A stretch of DNA of 64,000 nt, taken from the NCBI RefSeq assembly GCF_001427105.1, contig NZ_LMGI01000001.1, positions 434,001-498,000 on the forward strand, in the 5' to 3' direction. The translations under genes and the position numbers were made by a program. A model generated the notes under the pieces. It was not told where the DNA came from and made no database searches. It saw nothing but the letters and a program-made list of their open reading frames with translations. This stretch comes from Sphingopyxis sp. Root154 (GTDB lineage: Bacteria > Pseudomonadota > Alphaproteobacteria > Sphingomonadales > Sphingomonadaceae). Shown in pieces: positions 24,004 through 33,405 of the stretch (positions within the stretch are counted from its first letter, which is position 1; each line of letters starts with the position of its first letter).

Positions 24004-25596
24004 CTACGCATTCAGCTGCTCCGCGACCGCCGGCTTCCGCAGTTCGCCATCGATGCGCCTCGAAAGACGCCATGGATTGCCATCCCGAAGCGCCGGCGGC
24101 AGCATTTCCTCCGGAAGATTCTGAAAGCACACCGGACGCAGGAAGCGCGCGATCGCGAGCGATCCGACCGACGTTGATCGGGTATCGGAGGTTGCAGGGA
24201 ACGGCCCGCCATGAACCATCGCATGGGTTACTTCGACCCCCGTCGGCCAGCCGTTGACCAGCAGGCGACCCACTTTGTCCGCGAGAAGCGGCGATAATGC
24301 CTGCGCGGCCTTCATGTCGCTGTCGTCCATATGGATCGTCGCGGTCAGCTGCCCTTCCATGGCGGAAATAGTGGCCGCAACCTCGGCAAGATCGCGGCAG
24401 CGGACGATGATCGCCGCGCTCCCGAACACTTCCTCGCCGATCGATGCATCCCTGGCATAGGCTTCCGCGGTCGTGTCGAATAGCGCCGGAGCGCAGCGAT
24501 TGTGGCTGGCGCCGTGGATAGCCGAAGCGCGTTCAACCGCGGGATTGCGATCGAGCGCTGCCACGCCTTCGCGATAAGCCTCGGCGATGCCGCTGCTCAG
24601 CATCGTAGCGGGCTCTACGCTGGCAAGGGCATCGGCCGCCGCGCCGACGAATATGTCGAGCGCCGGACCGTCGAGAGCGACGATCGTTCCGGGATTGGTA
24701 CAAAATTGGCCGGCGCCGAGTGTAAGGGAGGAAGAAAAGGCGCCGGCCAGTTCAATACCGCGATCAGCAAGGGCGCCCGGGAGGATGATTACGGGATTCA
24801 CGCTGCTCATCTCGGCATAGACAGGAATAGGTTCTTTACGCTTGCGCGCGATATCGACGAGGTGAAGACCGCCGCCGCGCGAGCCGGTGAAGCCGACCGC
24901 CTTTATCCGCGGATCGGCGACCAGCGCCGCACCCAGTTCGTGCGACTTGCCGGGCAAATAGGAAAACACGCCCTCGGGAAGACCGCAGACGGCTGCCGCC
25001 TTTTGGATGGCCCGCGCGACAAGCTCGCCCGTTCCGGGATGGGCGCTGTGGCCCTTCACCACCACCGGACAGCCGGCGGCAAAGGCCGAAGCGGTGTCAC
25101 CGCCCGCGACCGAAAAGGCGAGCGGGAAGTTGGACGCCCCGAAGACCGCGGCGGGCCCGAGCGGCCGGTTCATCCGCCGGAGCGCAGGGCGCGGCGGAAC
25201 GCGTTCGGGCAGCGCGCTGTCGAGCGTCGCGTCGAGCCAGTCGCCCTGCCGCACGACCGATGCGAACAATTGCAGCTGGCCGGTCGTCCGGCCGCGCTCG
25301 CCCTCCAGACGCGCGCGCGGCAAACCGGTCTCCGCCATCGCGGTTTCGATCAGGACATCGCCGATCGCGTTGATCGCGTCGGCAACCGCTTCGAGAAAGG
25401 CGGCGCGGGCGGCGGGGGCAAGCGACCCGAAAGCCCCGGCAGCGTCCGCGGCGAGCGCGCAGGCGTCGGCGACGTCCCGTGTGCTCGCGATACTGAACTC
25501 GGGACCAACGACAGCGCCGGTTGCCGGGTCATAGGCACGGAAACTCTCCTCGCTCCGCCGCGTCCCCTGCCCGATCAATATGCTGCCGTCGATCAC
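24004..25596 (-). CDS. Alpha-ketoglutarate semialdehyde dehydrogenase (2,5-dioxovalerate dehydrogenase)
   Basis: A 530-residue aldehyde dehydrogenase of the KGSADH class, starting at GTG 25596 with GGAG seven bases upstream. The cofactor-binding FGASNFPLAFS region, catalytic Glu in AEMSSVNP and catalytic Cys in GAGQFCTNPG are visible, and the GGTS-like segment and C-terminal HGGPFPATSD motif fit this class. It oxidises 2,5-dioxopentanoate to 2-oxoglutarate, the last step of aldarate and pentose non-phosphorylated pathways. It follows the TBDT by 13 bases. The dehydratase making its substrate is encoded at 34310-35239. Confidence 0.88.
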   Translation of the reverse strand: MIDGSILIGQGTRRSEESFRAYDPATGAVVGPEFSIASTRDVADACALAADAAGAFGSLAPAARAAFLEAVADAINAIGDVLIETAMAETGLPRARLEGERGRTTGQLQLFASVVRQGDWLDATLDSALPERVPPRPALRRMNRPLGPAAVFGASNFPLAFSVAGGDTASAFAAGCPVVVKGHSAHPGTGELVARAIQKAAAVCGLPEGVFSYLPGKSHELGAALVADPRIKAVGFTGSRGGGLHLVDIARKRKEPIPVYAEMSSVNPVIILPGALADRGIELAGAFSSSLTLGAGQFCTNPGTIVALDGPALDIFVGAAADALASVEPATMLSSGIAEAYREGVAALDRNPAVERASAIHGASHNRCAPALFDTTAEAYARDASIGEEVFGSAAIIVRCRDLAEVAATISAMEGQLTATIHMDDSDMKAAQALSPLLADKVGRLLVNGWPTGVEVTHAMVHGGPFPATSDTRSTSVGSLAIARFLRPVCFQNLPEEMLPPALRDGNPWRLSRRIDGELRKPAVAEQLNA

Positions 25597-25609
25597 CGAT
25601 TGTCTCCGA

Positions 25610-28432
25610 TTACAGGCTGTAGCGCAGGCCGAAATTGAACTGGCGACCGCTGTGGGTGAGCACGTTCAGGCGGTTCGTCTCGTCAACGAACTGATCATTC
25701 TTCTCGTCGGTCAGATTGATCATTTCGAGGCTGAACTTCAGCCGGTCGTTCACATTGTACGAAATCTGCGCATCGAAATTCAGCGTGCTATTGGTGCCGT
25801 TCCAGGCGTTGCCCTCTGTTCCCGGGACCGCGGTCAGATATTTGGACCGGTAGGAGGCCGATCCGCGAATCGAGAATTTCGTGTCTTCATAATAGAGCGT
25901 CGCATTCGCCGCCTGTTTCGACAGCCCGACGAGCGGGGCACGGACCGAGGTGCTGCCGTTCGCGGCGGTCAGATATTCGATATTCGAGCTGACATAAGTA
26001 TAGTTTGCGAGCACGCCGAAGTTCGAGAGGAAGCCGTCGAAAAAAGTAAACGGCTGCTGGATGTTGATCTCGAAACCCTTGAGCTTGCCGCCGCTCGAAT
26101 TCACCGGCTGGCTGACGATGAAGACGTCGGTCGGCGATGCGGTGGTGCCGGTCAGCAGCGACGCCGGCAGGCCGAGATCGGCAAAGGGCACCGAGGTGCT
26201 GAGCGATTGAGCGAAGGTTCCGATGTCCTTGTGGAAACCCGACACCGCATAGATCGCCCCCGGCGTCGGGTACCATTCGATGCCGACGTCAAGGTTCGTC
26301 GATGCGGTCGGTTTCAGGTCGGGGTTGCCCGAGCTGAAGCTGCGGTTGCCGCCCGACACGTTGAGGTTGCCGCCCGGGGTCAGCGACGCAATCCCGGCGC
26401 GCGCCATCGTCTTGGCCGCGGCGAAGCGTACGAGCAGATTGTCGGTGACGTCGAACACGAGATTCGCCGACGGCAGCCAACGATTATAGGACCGGTCCGC
26501 CTCGACTAGATTGATCGCCGCGCCTTGGCTCGCATAGCCGGTCGAGCTTTGCTTGGTATCGACATAGCGCACGCCAACATCGCCGCGCAGTGGGAAACCG
26601 GCGCCCTCGAGGTTGAATTCAGCCATGCCCCACGCACCGAGGTCTTTTTCCTCCACCGTGATGAATGAACCGCGCGCCGTCGCATTTTCGATCCCGCCGA
26701 TTGCGTAGGTTGGGTTCGTCGGCGCGTTGAGCGCCGCGAGGAAGGGGTCGAGATCGGGGACGACCCAGCTGGTGATCGTGCCGGATGGCAGATTGAGCCC
26801 GCGGCCGAAACCCGAGTAGACGGTGGTAAGCCCGGCGAGCTGCGCCGGGGTCAGCGTCGTGACAACCGTCTCGCCCTGCAAACGACGGCGTTCGGTCGAG
26901 TCATAGGTGAAGCGGCGCCAGTCGACACCTGCTTTCAGCGTGATGGCATCGCTTGCCTCCCATGCCAGCGCCCCCTTTGCGGTGGTGAAGCTGTTGTCGA
27001 CGGTTTGCGGCCGGATGCGGACTTCCGACGTGCCGTTGGTGAAGGCGAAGGTCGCGGGGTTGGTGACATCGACGCCCGGCTTGATCGTCGGGAAACGCGT
27101 CGAGAAATCGTAAAAGAAGCCGTTGGTGTTTGCCGCATCGATCGTGACTGTCGTCTGCACCGGATTGCGGAACGCCGATTTCGAATGGCCGACAAGGCCA
27201 GTGAACTTCAGCTTTTCGCCGAACTCCTGTTCGATGTTGGCGGTGAGTTGGTGGAAGTCGGTCTTCAGAATGTCGTAGCGCGACTGAGTGCGCAGATCGA
27301 CATTGTCGAACGTGCCGCTGATGATGTTGTTATTTTCGTCGACGACGCCCGAGCGGATGATCGTCTGCGGCTTGCCGGTGCCCGACCGGCTAAAGCTGAT
27401 CGCCTGGAACTGGCTTTCGGTGCGCGTGCCGTCGAGGCGCGAATAGAGGCCATCGATCGAAATCAGCGTGCTGTCCGACGGACGGAACTGAACCGATACC
27501 GCCGCGCCGAGGCGCTTCTGGTTGATGTCATAACTGACGAGACCGGGGATACGCGGATGAAACAGCGCCGTGTCGAGGTTGCTGCTGTTGTTGATCTGCG
27601 CGGTGGTATAGCCAGGAAGGGTCGAGAGCGGGCTGAAACCGCCGTTGAAACCGCCATGGGTCCAGCGCGTGATGTTCGCGCCTTCTTCGCGCAGGCGGCG
27701 CTCTTCATAAGCCAGCGACACGAGCACGCCGAAGGTTTCGTCGGGGTTCGAAACGGTCACCAGACCCGAAAAGCGCGGCGTCAGCTTTCGCGCCAGATCA
27801 TTGTAGCTGCCCTGGACCGAGAGCACCGCAGTCGATTTCTTGAAATCGAACGGGCGCGCAACCTGCAGATCGACCGTCGCACCAAGCGAGCCCTCCTCGA
27901 CGTCGGCGCTCGCGGTCTTGCGTACCGCTAGGCTGTTGAACAGGTCCGACGAGAAGATGTTGAAATCGAACCCGCGGCCGCGATTGACGCCGCCGGAATT
28001 GTCGGTGCCGCCGCTCGTGCCAATCGCTTCCATGCCATTGATGCGGACACGCGTATATTCGGGACCAAGGCCGCGAACGGAGATGTTGCGGCCCTCGCCA
28101 TTCACGCGGCTGATCGCGACGCCCGGGATGCGCTGCAGCGATTCGGCGAGGTTGAGATCGGGGAATTCGGCGATGTCTTCGGCCTTGATCGCGTCGATCG
28201 AAGCGGTTTCGTTGCGCTTCATGTTCAGCGCGCTGGTCAGGCTCTGGCGAAAACCCGTGACGATAATTTCTTCGCCGGCGCCCTCTGGCGCGGCCTCTGT
28301 AGCGTAGGCGGATCCGGCCGGCTGGGAAGCGGCGGCATCCTGCGCCTGAGCGGCGGCCGGACAGACGAACGCTACGGCCGCAGTCCCTGCAAAAAGGCCG
28401 ACCTTGATGTTGCGCGGTGCGGAAGTTGCCAT
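25610..28432 (-). CDS. TonB-dependent receptor of the large Caulobacter/Xanthomonas type
   Basis: A 940-residue receptor starting at ATG 28432 (AGAGGGG upstream). A signal peptide ends at AQAQDA, then EEIIVTGFRQSLTSALNMKR and the plug with FPDLNLAESLQRIPGV and NISVRGLGPEYTRVRINGME, which identify the Caulobacter-Xanthomonas clade used for maltodextrins, xylan and pectin oligosaccharides. The barrel ends in NFGLRYSL. It heads the leftward operon with the KGSA dehydrogenase and cupin, so its ligand is likely a uronate-containing glycan. Divergent from the MFS transporter. Confidence 0.93.
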   Translation of the reverse strand: MATSAPRNIKVGLFAGTAAVAFVCPAAAQAQDAAASQPAGSAYATEAAPEGAGEEIIVTGFRQSLTSALNMKRNETASIDAIKAEDIAEFPDLNLAESLQRIPGVAISRVNGEGRNISVRGLGPEYTRVRINGMEAIGTSGGTDNSGGVNRGRGFDFNIFSSDLFNSLAVRKTASADVEEGSLGATVDLQVARPFDFKKSTAVLSVQGSYNDLARKLTPRFSGLVTVSNPDETFGVLVSLAYEERRLREEGANITRWTHGGFNGGFSPLSTLPGYTTAQINNSSNLDTALFHPRIPGLVSYDINQKRLGAAVSVQFRPSDSTLISIDGLYSRLDGTRTESQFQAISFSRSGTGKPQTIIRSGVVDENNNIISGTFDNVDLRTQSRYDILKTDFHQLTANIEQEFGEKLKFTGLVGHSKSAFRNPVQTTVTIDAANTNGFFYDFSTRFPTIKPGVDVTNPATFAFTNGTSEVRIRPQTVDNSFTTAKGALAWEASDAITLKAGVDWRRFTYDSTERRRLQGETVVTTLTPAQLAGLTTVYSGFGRGLNLPSGTITSWVVPDLDPFLAALNAPTNPTYAIGGIENATARGSFITVEEKDLGAWGMAEFNLEGAGFPLRGDVGVRYVDTKQSSTGYASQGAAINLVEADRSYNRWLPSANLVFDVTDNLLVRFAAAKTMARAGIASLTPGGNLNVSGGNRSFSSGNPDLKPTASTNLDVGIEWYPTPGAIYAVSGFHKDIGTFAQSLSTSVPFADLGLPASLLTGTTASPTDVFIVSQPVNSSGGKLKGFEINIQQPFTFFDGFLSNFGVLANYTYVSSNIEYLTAANGSTSVRAPLVGLSKQAANATLYYEDTKFSIRGSASYRSKYLTAVPGTEGNAWNGTNSTLNFDAQISYNVNDRLKFSLEMINLTDEKNDQFVDETNRLNVLTHSGRQFNFGLRYSL

Positions 28433-28587
28433 CGGTAATCCCCTCTCCTGCTTGCCGTCGCGCGGCAAGTCGTGCGGTTTCAATATGCAGGGGCTAACGC
28501 CAGAAGACCCCATAAGGCCAACCTCAATCCGGCATGGATCATTGCTGATCGCGCACCAATTTTAAAAAGCGGCGTATCCCGATCGCG

Positions 28588-28610
28588 ATCCAGCCATGGA
28601 TTGGCTGGAT
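28588..28610. promoter_or_regulatory. Perfect inverted repeat in the TBDT/MFS divergent promoter
   Basis: ATCCAGCC (28588-28595) and GGCTGGAT (28603-28610) are exact reverse complements with a 7-base spacer. It lies 96 bases before the MFS start and 156 bases before the TBDT start, the place for an operator controlling both. The regulator is unknown; the LysR at 33402 is one candidate. No other copy was noticed in the window. Confidence 0.5.
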
Positions 28611-28705
28611 TGTTCCAACTTTCAGCTTGGACCGGAAAGGATGCAGTCGCTAGCGTCCAGATGACCGCAAAAGCCGCGAGCGCTTCCGGTCCACAGGAGA
28701 GGGTC

Positions 28706-30019
28706 ATGGTCGACAACGCCGAAAAACCGACAAGAACGCGCTATTGGATCATCGCGCTAATCTTTGTCATCACCACGATCAACTATGCCGATCGCGCAAC
28801 ATTCTCGATTGCCGGCGAGGAGGCATCGCGCGAACTGGCGCTGAGCCCGATCCAGACCGGCTATATCCTGTCGGCCTTTGCCTGGGCCTATGCGCTGGCG
28901 CAGATCCCGGGAGGCGCCTTGCTCGACCGCTTCGGCACCAAGAAGGTCTATGCATCGGCGATCCTGATCTGGTCGCTGTTCACCGCGGCGCAGGGCTTCG
29001 TCGGCTTTGTGCCCGGGCTGGCCGCGGTCACCACCCTCTTCCTGCTGCGCTTCCTCGTCGGCCTTGCCGAAGCCCCCTCCTTTCCCGGCAACGCCCGTCT
29101 GGTTGCCGCCTGGTTCCCCAGCGCCGAGCGCGGGACGGCCTCAGCCATCTTCAACAGCGCGCAATATTTCGCGCTCGTCGTCTTTGCGCCGCTGATGGGC
29201 TGGCTTGTTCACGAACATGGCTGGCGTTCGGTGTTCTGGACAATGGGCGCACTGGGTGTCGCCGCGACGCTGCTGTTCATAAGTCAGATTCACGAACCCG
29301 ACCGGCATCCGCGCGTGAACCAAGCCGAGCTTGACCATATCCGCAGTGGCGGCGGCCAGATCGGGATGGAGGACCGCAGCAAGGCCAGGGCCGCCTTTTC
29401 CTGGCCCAATTTTCGGCTGTTGCTATCGAACCGGATGATGCTGGGTATTTATCTGGGCCAATATTGCATCAACGTGCTGACCTATTTCTTTGTGACCTGG
29501 TTTCCGATCTATCTGGTCAAGGAACGCGGCCTCAACATCATGGAGGCTGGCTTCGCGGCAGCCTTGCCCGCGGCGTTTGGCTTTGTCGGCGGTCTCGCAG
29601 GCGGGGTCGTTTCGGACCAAATCCTCAAACGAAGCGGCAGCCTGGACAGGGCGCGCAAGACACCGCTGGTCGTCGGCATGCTGCTGGCGACGACGATCCT
29701 GGCGTGCGTCTGGGCGGAAGAGGAATGGCTCGTCATCGCGCTGATGGCGGTCGCCTTTTTCGGCAAGGGCGTCGCTTCGCTCGGCTGGGCGGTCATGGCC
29801 GACGTCGCGCCCAAGCAACTCGCCGGCCTTTCGGGCGGTGTGTTCAACATGTTTGGCAATATCGCCGGCATCGTGACCCCGATCGTCGTCGGCTATATCG
29901 TCGCGGCGACCGGATCGTTCGACCTCGCGCTCGCCTTTGTCGCGGTCCACTGTTTGCTGACGATCGTCGCTTATGTGTGGATCGTCGGCCCGATCCGCCG
30001 TCTGGAACTCGTTGCATGA
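28706..30019 (+). CDS. MFS transporter, anion:cation symporter family (glucarate/galactarate/hexuronate type)
   Basis: A 437-residue protein with about 12 membrane segments. The ATG at 28706 has GGAGAGG upstream; an earlier open frame has none. The first segment carries NYADRATFSIAG, the signature of the GudP/GarP/DgoT group that imports glucarate, galactarate, galactonate or hexuronates with protons. ALLDRFGTKK matches the loop 2-3 motif. It probably brings the periplasmic monomer into the cytoplasm for the dehydratase and dehydrogenase encoded on either side. The next gene starts within its stop codon (ATGA). Confidence 0.9.
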   Translation: MVDNAEKPTRTRYWIIALIFVITTINYADRATFSIAGEEASRELALSPIQTGYILSAFAWAYALAQIPGGALLDRFGTKKVYASAILIWSLFTAAQGFVGFVPGLAAVTTLFLLRFLVGLAEAPSFPGNARLVAAWFPSAERGTASAIFNSAQYFALVVFAPLMGWLVHEHGWRSVFWTMGALGVAATLLFISQIHEPDRHPRVNQAELDHIRSGGGQIGMEDRSKARAAFSWPNFRLLLSNRMMLGIYLGQYCINVLTYFFVTWFPIYLVKERGLNIMEAGFAAALPAAFGFVGGLAGGVVSDQILKRSGSLDRARKTPLVVGMLLATTILACVWAEEEWLVIALMAVAFFGKGVASLGWAVMADVAPKQLAGLSGGVFNMFGNIAGIVTPIVVGYIVAATGSFDLALAFVAVHCLLTIVAYVWIVGPIRRLELVA

Positions 30020-31845
30020 CGGTTTCGCGCCGCACGTTTCTGGCAACGAGCGGTGCTATTCTGGCCGCGCCCGCGGCGTTCGCAAAGCCGCCGGCGCAGC
30101 CGATCCGCATTGCCAGCCCGATGGCCGCCCCGGCATGGGCGGGATTGCAGCGCCGTCTGCTCGCGGCGAATATGGCAGCGTGCGAGGCATTCTACGCCAA
30201 ATATGTCGATGCGAACGACGCGCTGAAAGTGTTTGTACGCTGGGGCGCTAACGACGGGCCCGACGATGCAGCCGAGGCGACGAACGACTGGGTGACGCTT
30301 CACGCGCTGGGCGCGCCCGACAGGCTGCTCACCCTGGCGCAGCGCTTCTGGGACGGCCATATCCGGCAATATACGGCCGCAAAGTCTGTCGATGTCGCGA
30401 TCGCCCGCGAAGGCATGTATCATCGCGAGTTCCCGGTCCAGATGGACTGGCAGCATAATGCCGAAGGGCTGACAACCTTCAACGTCATGGGGATGAGCGC
30501 GCCGCGCGACCGGAAACTTCTGGCGCGCACCCGGCGGTTCGCCGATTTCTACACCGGCCGCGACCCCAGCGCCCCCAATTACGATCCGCGCCACCGGGTG
30601 ATGCGAAGCATGATGAACGGCAGCCGCGGCCCTGCGCTGAAACCGGTGGGCGCGCTCGATTGGGCCGGCGATCCGTTCGACGCGGCGCGCTTCCACCTCG
30701 AACATGGTGAGGATGATTACAGCCAGTTCCTCGCGCACTATGCCGAATATGGCGATGTCGTCGGCGACAACCCGCTGAACCTTCAGGCGACAACGCTGGG
30801 CCTCAACGCCTTTGCGCTGGGCGCCGGGGATCGGTTTCGGCACTGGGCGCTGGACTATCTGAGTGCGTGGGCCGACCGTGCGCGGGCGAACAAAGGCATA
30901 TTGCCGAGCCGCGTCGCCGCCGACGGCGCGGTCGGCGCCGACTGGTGGCAGGGCGTCTATGGCTGGGGCTTTTCACCCCTCGTGCCGCAGACGGGCGAGC
31001 GCGAAAATCGTAACCGGGTGCCGCGATCGATCACCGCGTTTTACAACGCGCTGCTCTTGTCCGGAGACCGCGACTATCTTCGCCTCTGGCGCGACATGAA
31101 CATGCGCATCAACGAACAGAGCAAGCTGGTCGACGGGGTCATGTCGGCGCCGACGATGCATGGCGCCGACGGCTGGTACGGCTGGAAACCGGGCCCCTAT
31201 CGCACCAACGGGTTCGAAATCTGGTATGCGACGCAGGAAGCTCCCGACCGCGAAGCGGCGGGTCGCCACCCGTGGATCGATTTTCTGGAAGGACAAAATC
31301 CGGGCTATCCCGAACAGGCGCTGCAGGCCGACCTTGACCATGTCGCCAAGCGGGTCGCCATCGCCAAAGCCGACACGACGAGGCCCGACGAGCGGCTCGC
31401 CGACTGGACGCTCGGCATCAATCCGGCGAGTGCGAAGGCGCTGATCCAGACGATGACCGGCGGCCTCCACATCGCCCGCCCGCCCTGGTCGCCGACCACC
31501 GCGCCGCAGGGCGGGGTTCCGCTCCATTGCCGCCTGCGGTACTTCGATGCCGACCGCCGCCGCGCCGGGGTGCCCGACGATGTCGCGGCGCTAGTCCACA
31601 GCCTGGGCGACACGGCGACCGAGGTGACGCTGGTCAACACCGGCACCGCGCCGCGCACTTTGGTCGTGCAGGGCGGCGCCTATGCCGAGCACCGGATCGA
31701 CACGGTCGCGTGGGACGGCGGCACTGAACGCGTCGGCGGGCGCGATTTCACGCTGCGACTGGAGCCCGGCTGCGGGACGCGGCTGCGGCTGACGATGGCG
31801 CGCTATGCCAATCGCCCTACCCTTTCCTTCCCCTGGGATCGCTAG
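30016..31845 (+). CDS. Large Tat-exported protein of unknown function
   Basis: A 609-residue protein that I cannot assign to a family. The N-terminus has SRRTFLATSG and an alanine-rich core ending at AFAK, a Tat signal. The mature part is rich in Trp, Tyr, His and Asp (FRHWALDYLSAWADRARANK, WWQGVYGWGFSPLVPQ) with alternating helices, which suggests an alpha/alpha-toroid domain up to about residue 480 and a C-terminal beta-sandwich of about 100 residues. That layout is common in polysaccharide lyases and unsaturated-uronyl hydrolases. It is translationally coupled to the MFS gene and is probably the depolymerase or a glycan-processing enzyme, but this is inference. Confidence 0.8.
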   Translation: MTVSRRTFLATSGAILAAPAAFAKPPAQPIRIASPMAAPAWAGLQRRLLAANMAACEAFYAKYVDANDALKVFVRWGANDGPDDAAEATNDWVTLHALGAPDRLLTLAQRFWDGHIRQYTAAKSVDVAIAREGMYHREFPVQMDWQHNAEGLTTFNVMGMSAPRDRKLLARTRRFADFYTGRDPSAPNYDPRHRVMRSMMNGSRGPALKPVGALDWAGDPFDAARFHLEHGEDDYSQFLAHYAEYGDVVGDNPLNLQATTLGLNAFALGAGDRFRHWALDYLSAWADRARANKGILPSRVAADGAVGADWWQGVYGWGFSPLVPQTGERENRNRVPRSITAFYNALLLSGDRDYLRLWRDMNMRINEQSKLVDGVMSAPTMHGADGWYGWKPGPYRTNGFEIWYATQEAPDREAAGRHPWIDFLEGQNPGYPEQALQADLDHVAKRVAIAKADTTRPDERLADWTLGINPASAKALIQTMTGGLHIARPPWSPTTAPQGGVPLHCRLRYFDADRRRAGVPDDVAALVHSLGDTATEVTLVNTGTAPRTLVVQGGAYAEHRIDTVAWDGGTERVGGRDFTLRLEPGCGTRLRLTMARYANRPTLSFPWDR

Positions 31846-31848
31846 AGA

Positions 31849-33405
31849 TCAGCCGCCCGGCTTGATATAGGGCGCAACCGACAACAGTTCGCGCTCGGCG
31901 CCGCGGGGATCGTTTTCGACGCGGATGTCGCGGTCGAAGATCATCGTCGCGCGCTTTTCCAGGTCATAGTGCGGCCAGGCGGGCAGCGATCCGCCATTGG
32001 GATCGCCGCCGCGCGCGAGCCGGATGAACGCGTCGGCCATCTGGCCCGCCAACGCCTGCGCCGCGGGTGTGTTGCCGGTACGCGCGGCGGGAAGTCGCGT
32101 GTTGTCGAACACCAGTTCAATATCGAGCGTGTGATACGCACCGAGTACCCCACCCGCCTCGGGCGAGGGAAAATCGAGCTGGTACATCCAGGTCGGCGCC
32201 CCAATCCGCGCGCGCTCCTCGGCCTGGATCAAATGGCCTGGCCACGATCGCGCGGCGGTCGACGCGGCAAGCAATATCTGCCCGGCGGTGCGGTCGGGAT
32301 AGAGTGCGCGATAGCGCTCGATCAGCCACACCGGATCGACATCCTTGACGATCTCGCGCGCCAGCCGCGCCGGCAGATTGTCCCAGTCGGTATCGCCGCG
32401 CTTCAGCGTCGCGGCGATCCACAGCCCGGTCTCGTCGTGCGTGTTGCCGACGATCAACGGGATCGACGCGGCCTCGCGCGGCGCGCCGGGGAAGAAAGGG
32501 TGGCGTGTCAGCACATGATGATCGAGCGTCGAGGTGAAACTGATCTCGCCCTTCCGCTCCAGCGGATCGGTCATCGCCATCGCTTCGACCAGATGTTCGA
32601 CGGGCAGGCGGCGCAGGTCGTCGACCGACGCCGCGCCCGCCTTTGCCATCCACGCCTTCGCCCGCTCGGTCGCATGGTTGGGGCCGGCGGCGGTGACATG
32701 CTGGCCGCTCATCGTCGCGGCGCTGTGGAACAACGGCCGCGCCGCCTCCATCGCCATCAGCGTCACGACTTTCGCGCCGCCACCCGACTGGCCAAAGATC
32801 ATCACCCGCCCGGGATCGCCGCCGAAGCCGGCGATATTGCCCTGCACCCATTGCAACGCGAGGATGATGTCGAGATTGCCGACATTCCCCGATTCCGCCG
32901 GACCGCCGAGCCGCGCGAGATAGGCATAGCCAAGCCCCGCGAGCCGATGGTTGAGGGTGACCACAACGGCATCGCCGCGCCGGACCAGATTGCCGCCGTC
33001 GTAGAGCGGATCGGAGCCCGATCCATGCGCATGCGCGCCGCCGTGCAGATAGACCAGGACCGGTCGTCGCGCGCCGTCGAGCGCCGGGGTCCAGATGTTC
33101 AGGAACAGGCAGTCCTCGCTTGTTCGTTCGTCGGCCTTGGTCTGCGGCGCCGCCGCGGCATAGGTGGCCGCATCGGCAATGCCGCTCCAGGGCGTCGGCG
33201 CCAGCGCCACCTGAAAGCGCCGCGGTGCGGTGTCGGCGCCGTAGCGGACCCCGCGAAAAACCAGCACGCCTTGTTCGCGCAAACCCCGCACCCGGCCATA
33301 GCGCGTCGTCGCCACCGGGTCGCCCTTGCCGCTCGCCAACGCCGGGACCGGTAGCGGCAGCAGTATCGCCGCCCCTGCCATCATCAGCTGGCGGCGGGGG
33401 ATCAC
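31849..33405 (-). CDS. Exported type-B carboxylesterase
   Basis: A 518-residue carboxylesterase/PnbA-like alpha/beta hydrolase. The GTG start at 33405 overlaps the LysR stop (GTGA) and has GGAGGT nine bases upstream. A twin-arginine-like leader (RRQLMM, then a hydrophobic core ending ALASG) suggests export. The oxyanion segment YLHGGAHAHGSG, nucleophile Ser in FGQSGGG, acid Glu in HDETG and His in YHTLD form the type-B triad. Third gene of the operon dehydratase, LysR, esterase; ends three bases from the end of the exported unknown protein. Its substrate may be an ester of a uronic acid or acetylated glycan. Confidence 0.9.
   Translation of the reverse strand: MIPRRQLMMAGAAILLPLPVPALASGKGDPVATTRYGRVRGLREQGVLVFRGVRYGADTAPRRFQVALAPTPWSGIADAATYAAAAPQTKADERTSEDCLFLNIWTPALDGARRPVLVYLHGGAHAHGSGSDPLYDGGNLVRRGDAVVVTLNHRLAGLGYAYLARLGGPAESGNVGNLDIILALQWVQGNIAGFGGDPGRVMIFGQSGGGAKVVTLMAMEAARPLFHSAATMSGQHVTAAGPNHATERAKAWMAKAGAASVDDLRRLPVEHLVEAMAMTDPLERKGEISFTSTLDHHVLTRHPFFPGAPREAASIPLIVGNTHDETGLWIAATLKRGDTDWDNLPARLAREIVKDVDPVWLIERYRALYPDRTAGQILLAASTAARSWPGHLIQAEERARIGAPTWMYQLDFPSPEAGGVLGAYHTLDIELVFDNTRLPAARTGNTPAAQALAGQMADAFIRLARGGDPNGGSLPAWPHYDLEKRATMIFDRDIRVENDPRGAERELLSVAPYIKPGG

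Noticed and set aside
31969-33354. A 461-codon open frame opposite the carboxylesterase
   Set aside because: No motif or ribosome site; the carboxylesterase on the other strand has an intact catalytic triad.
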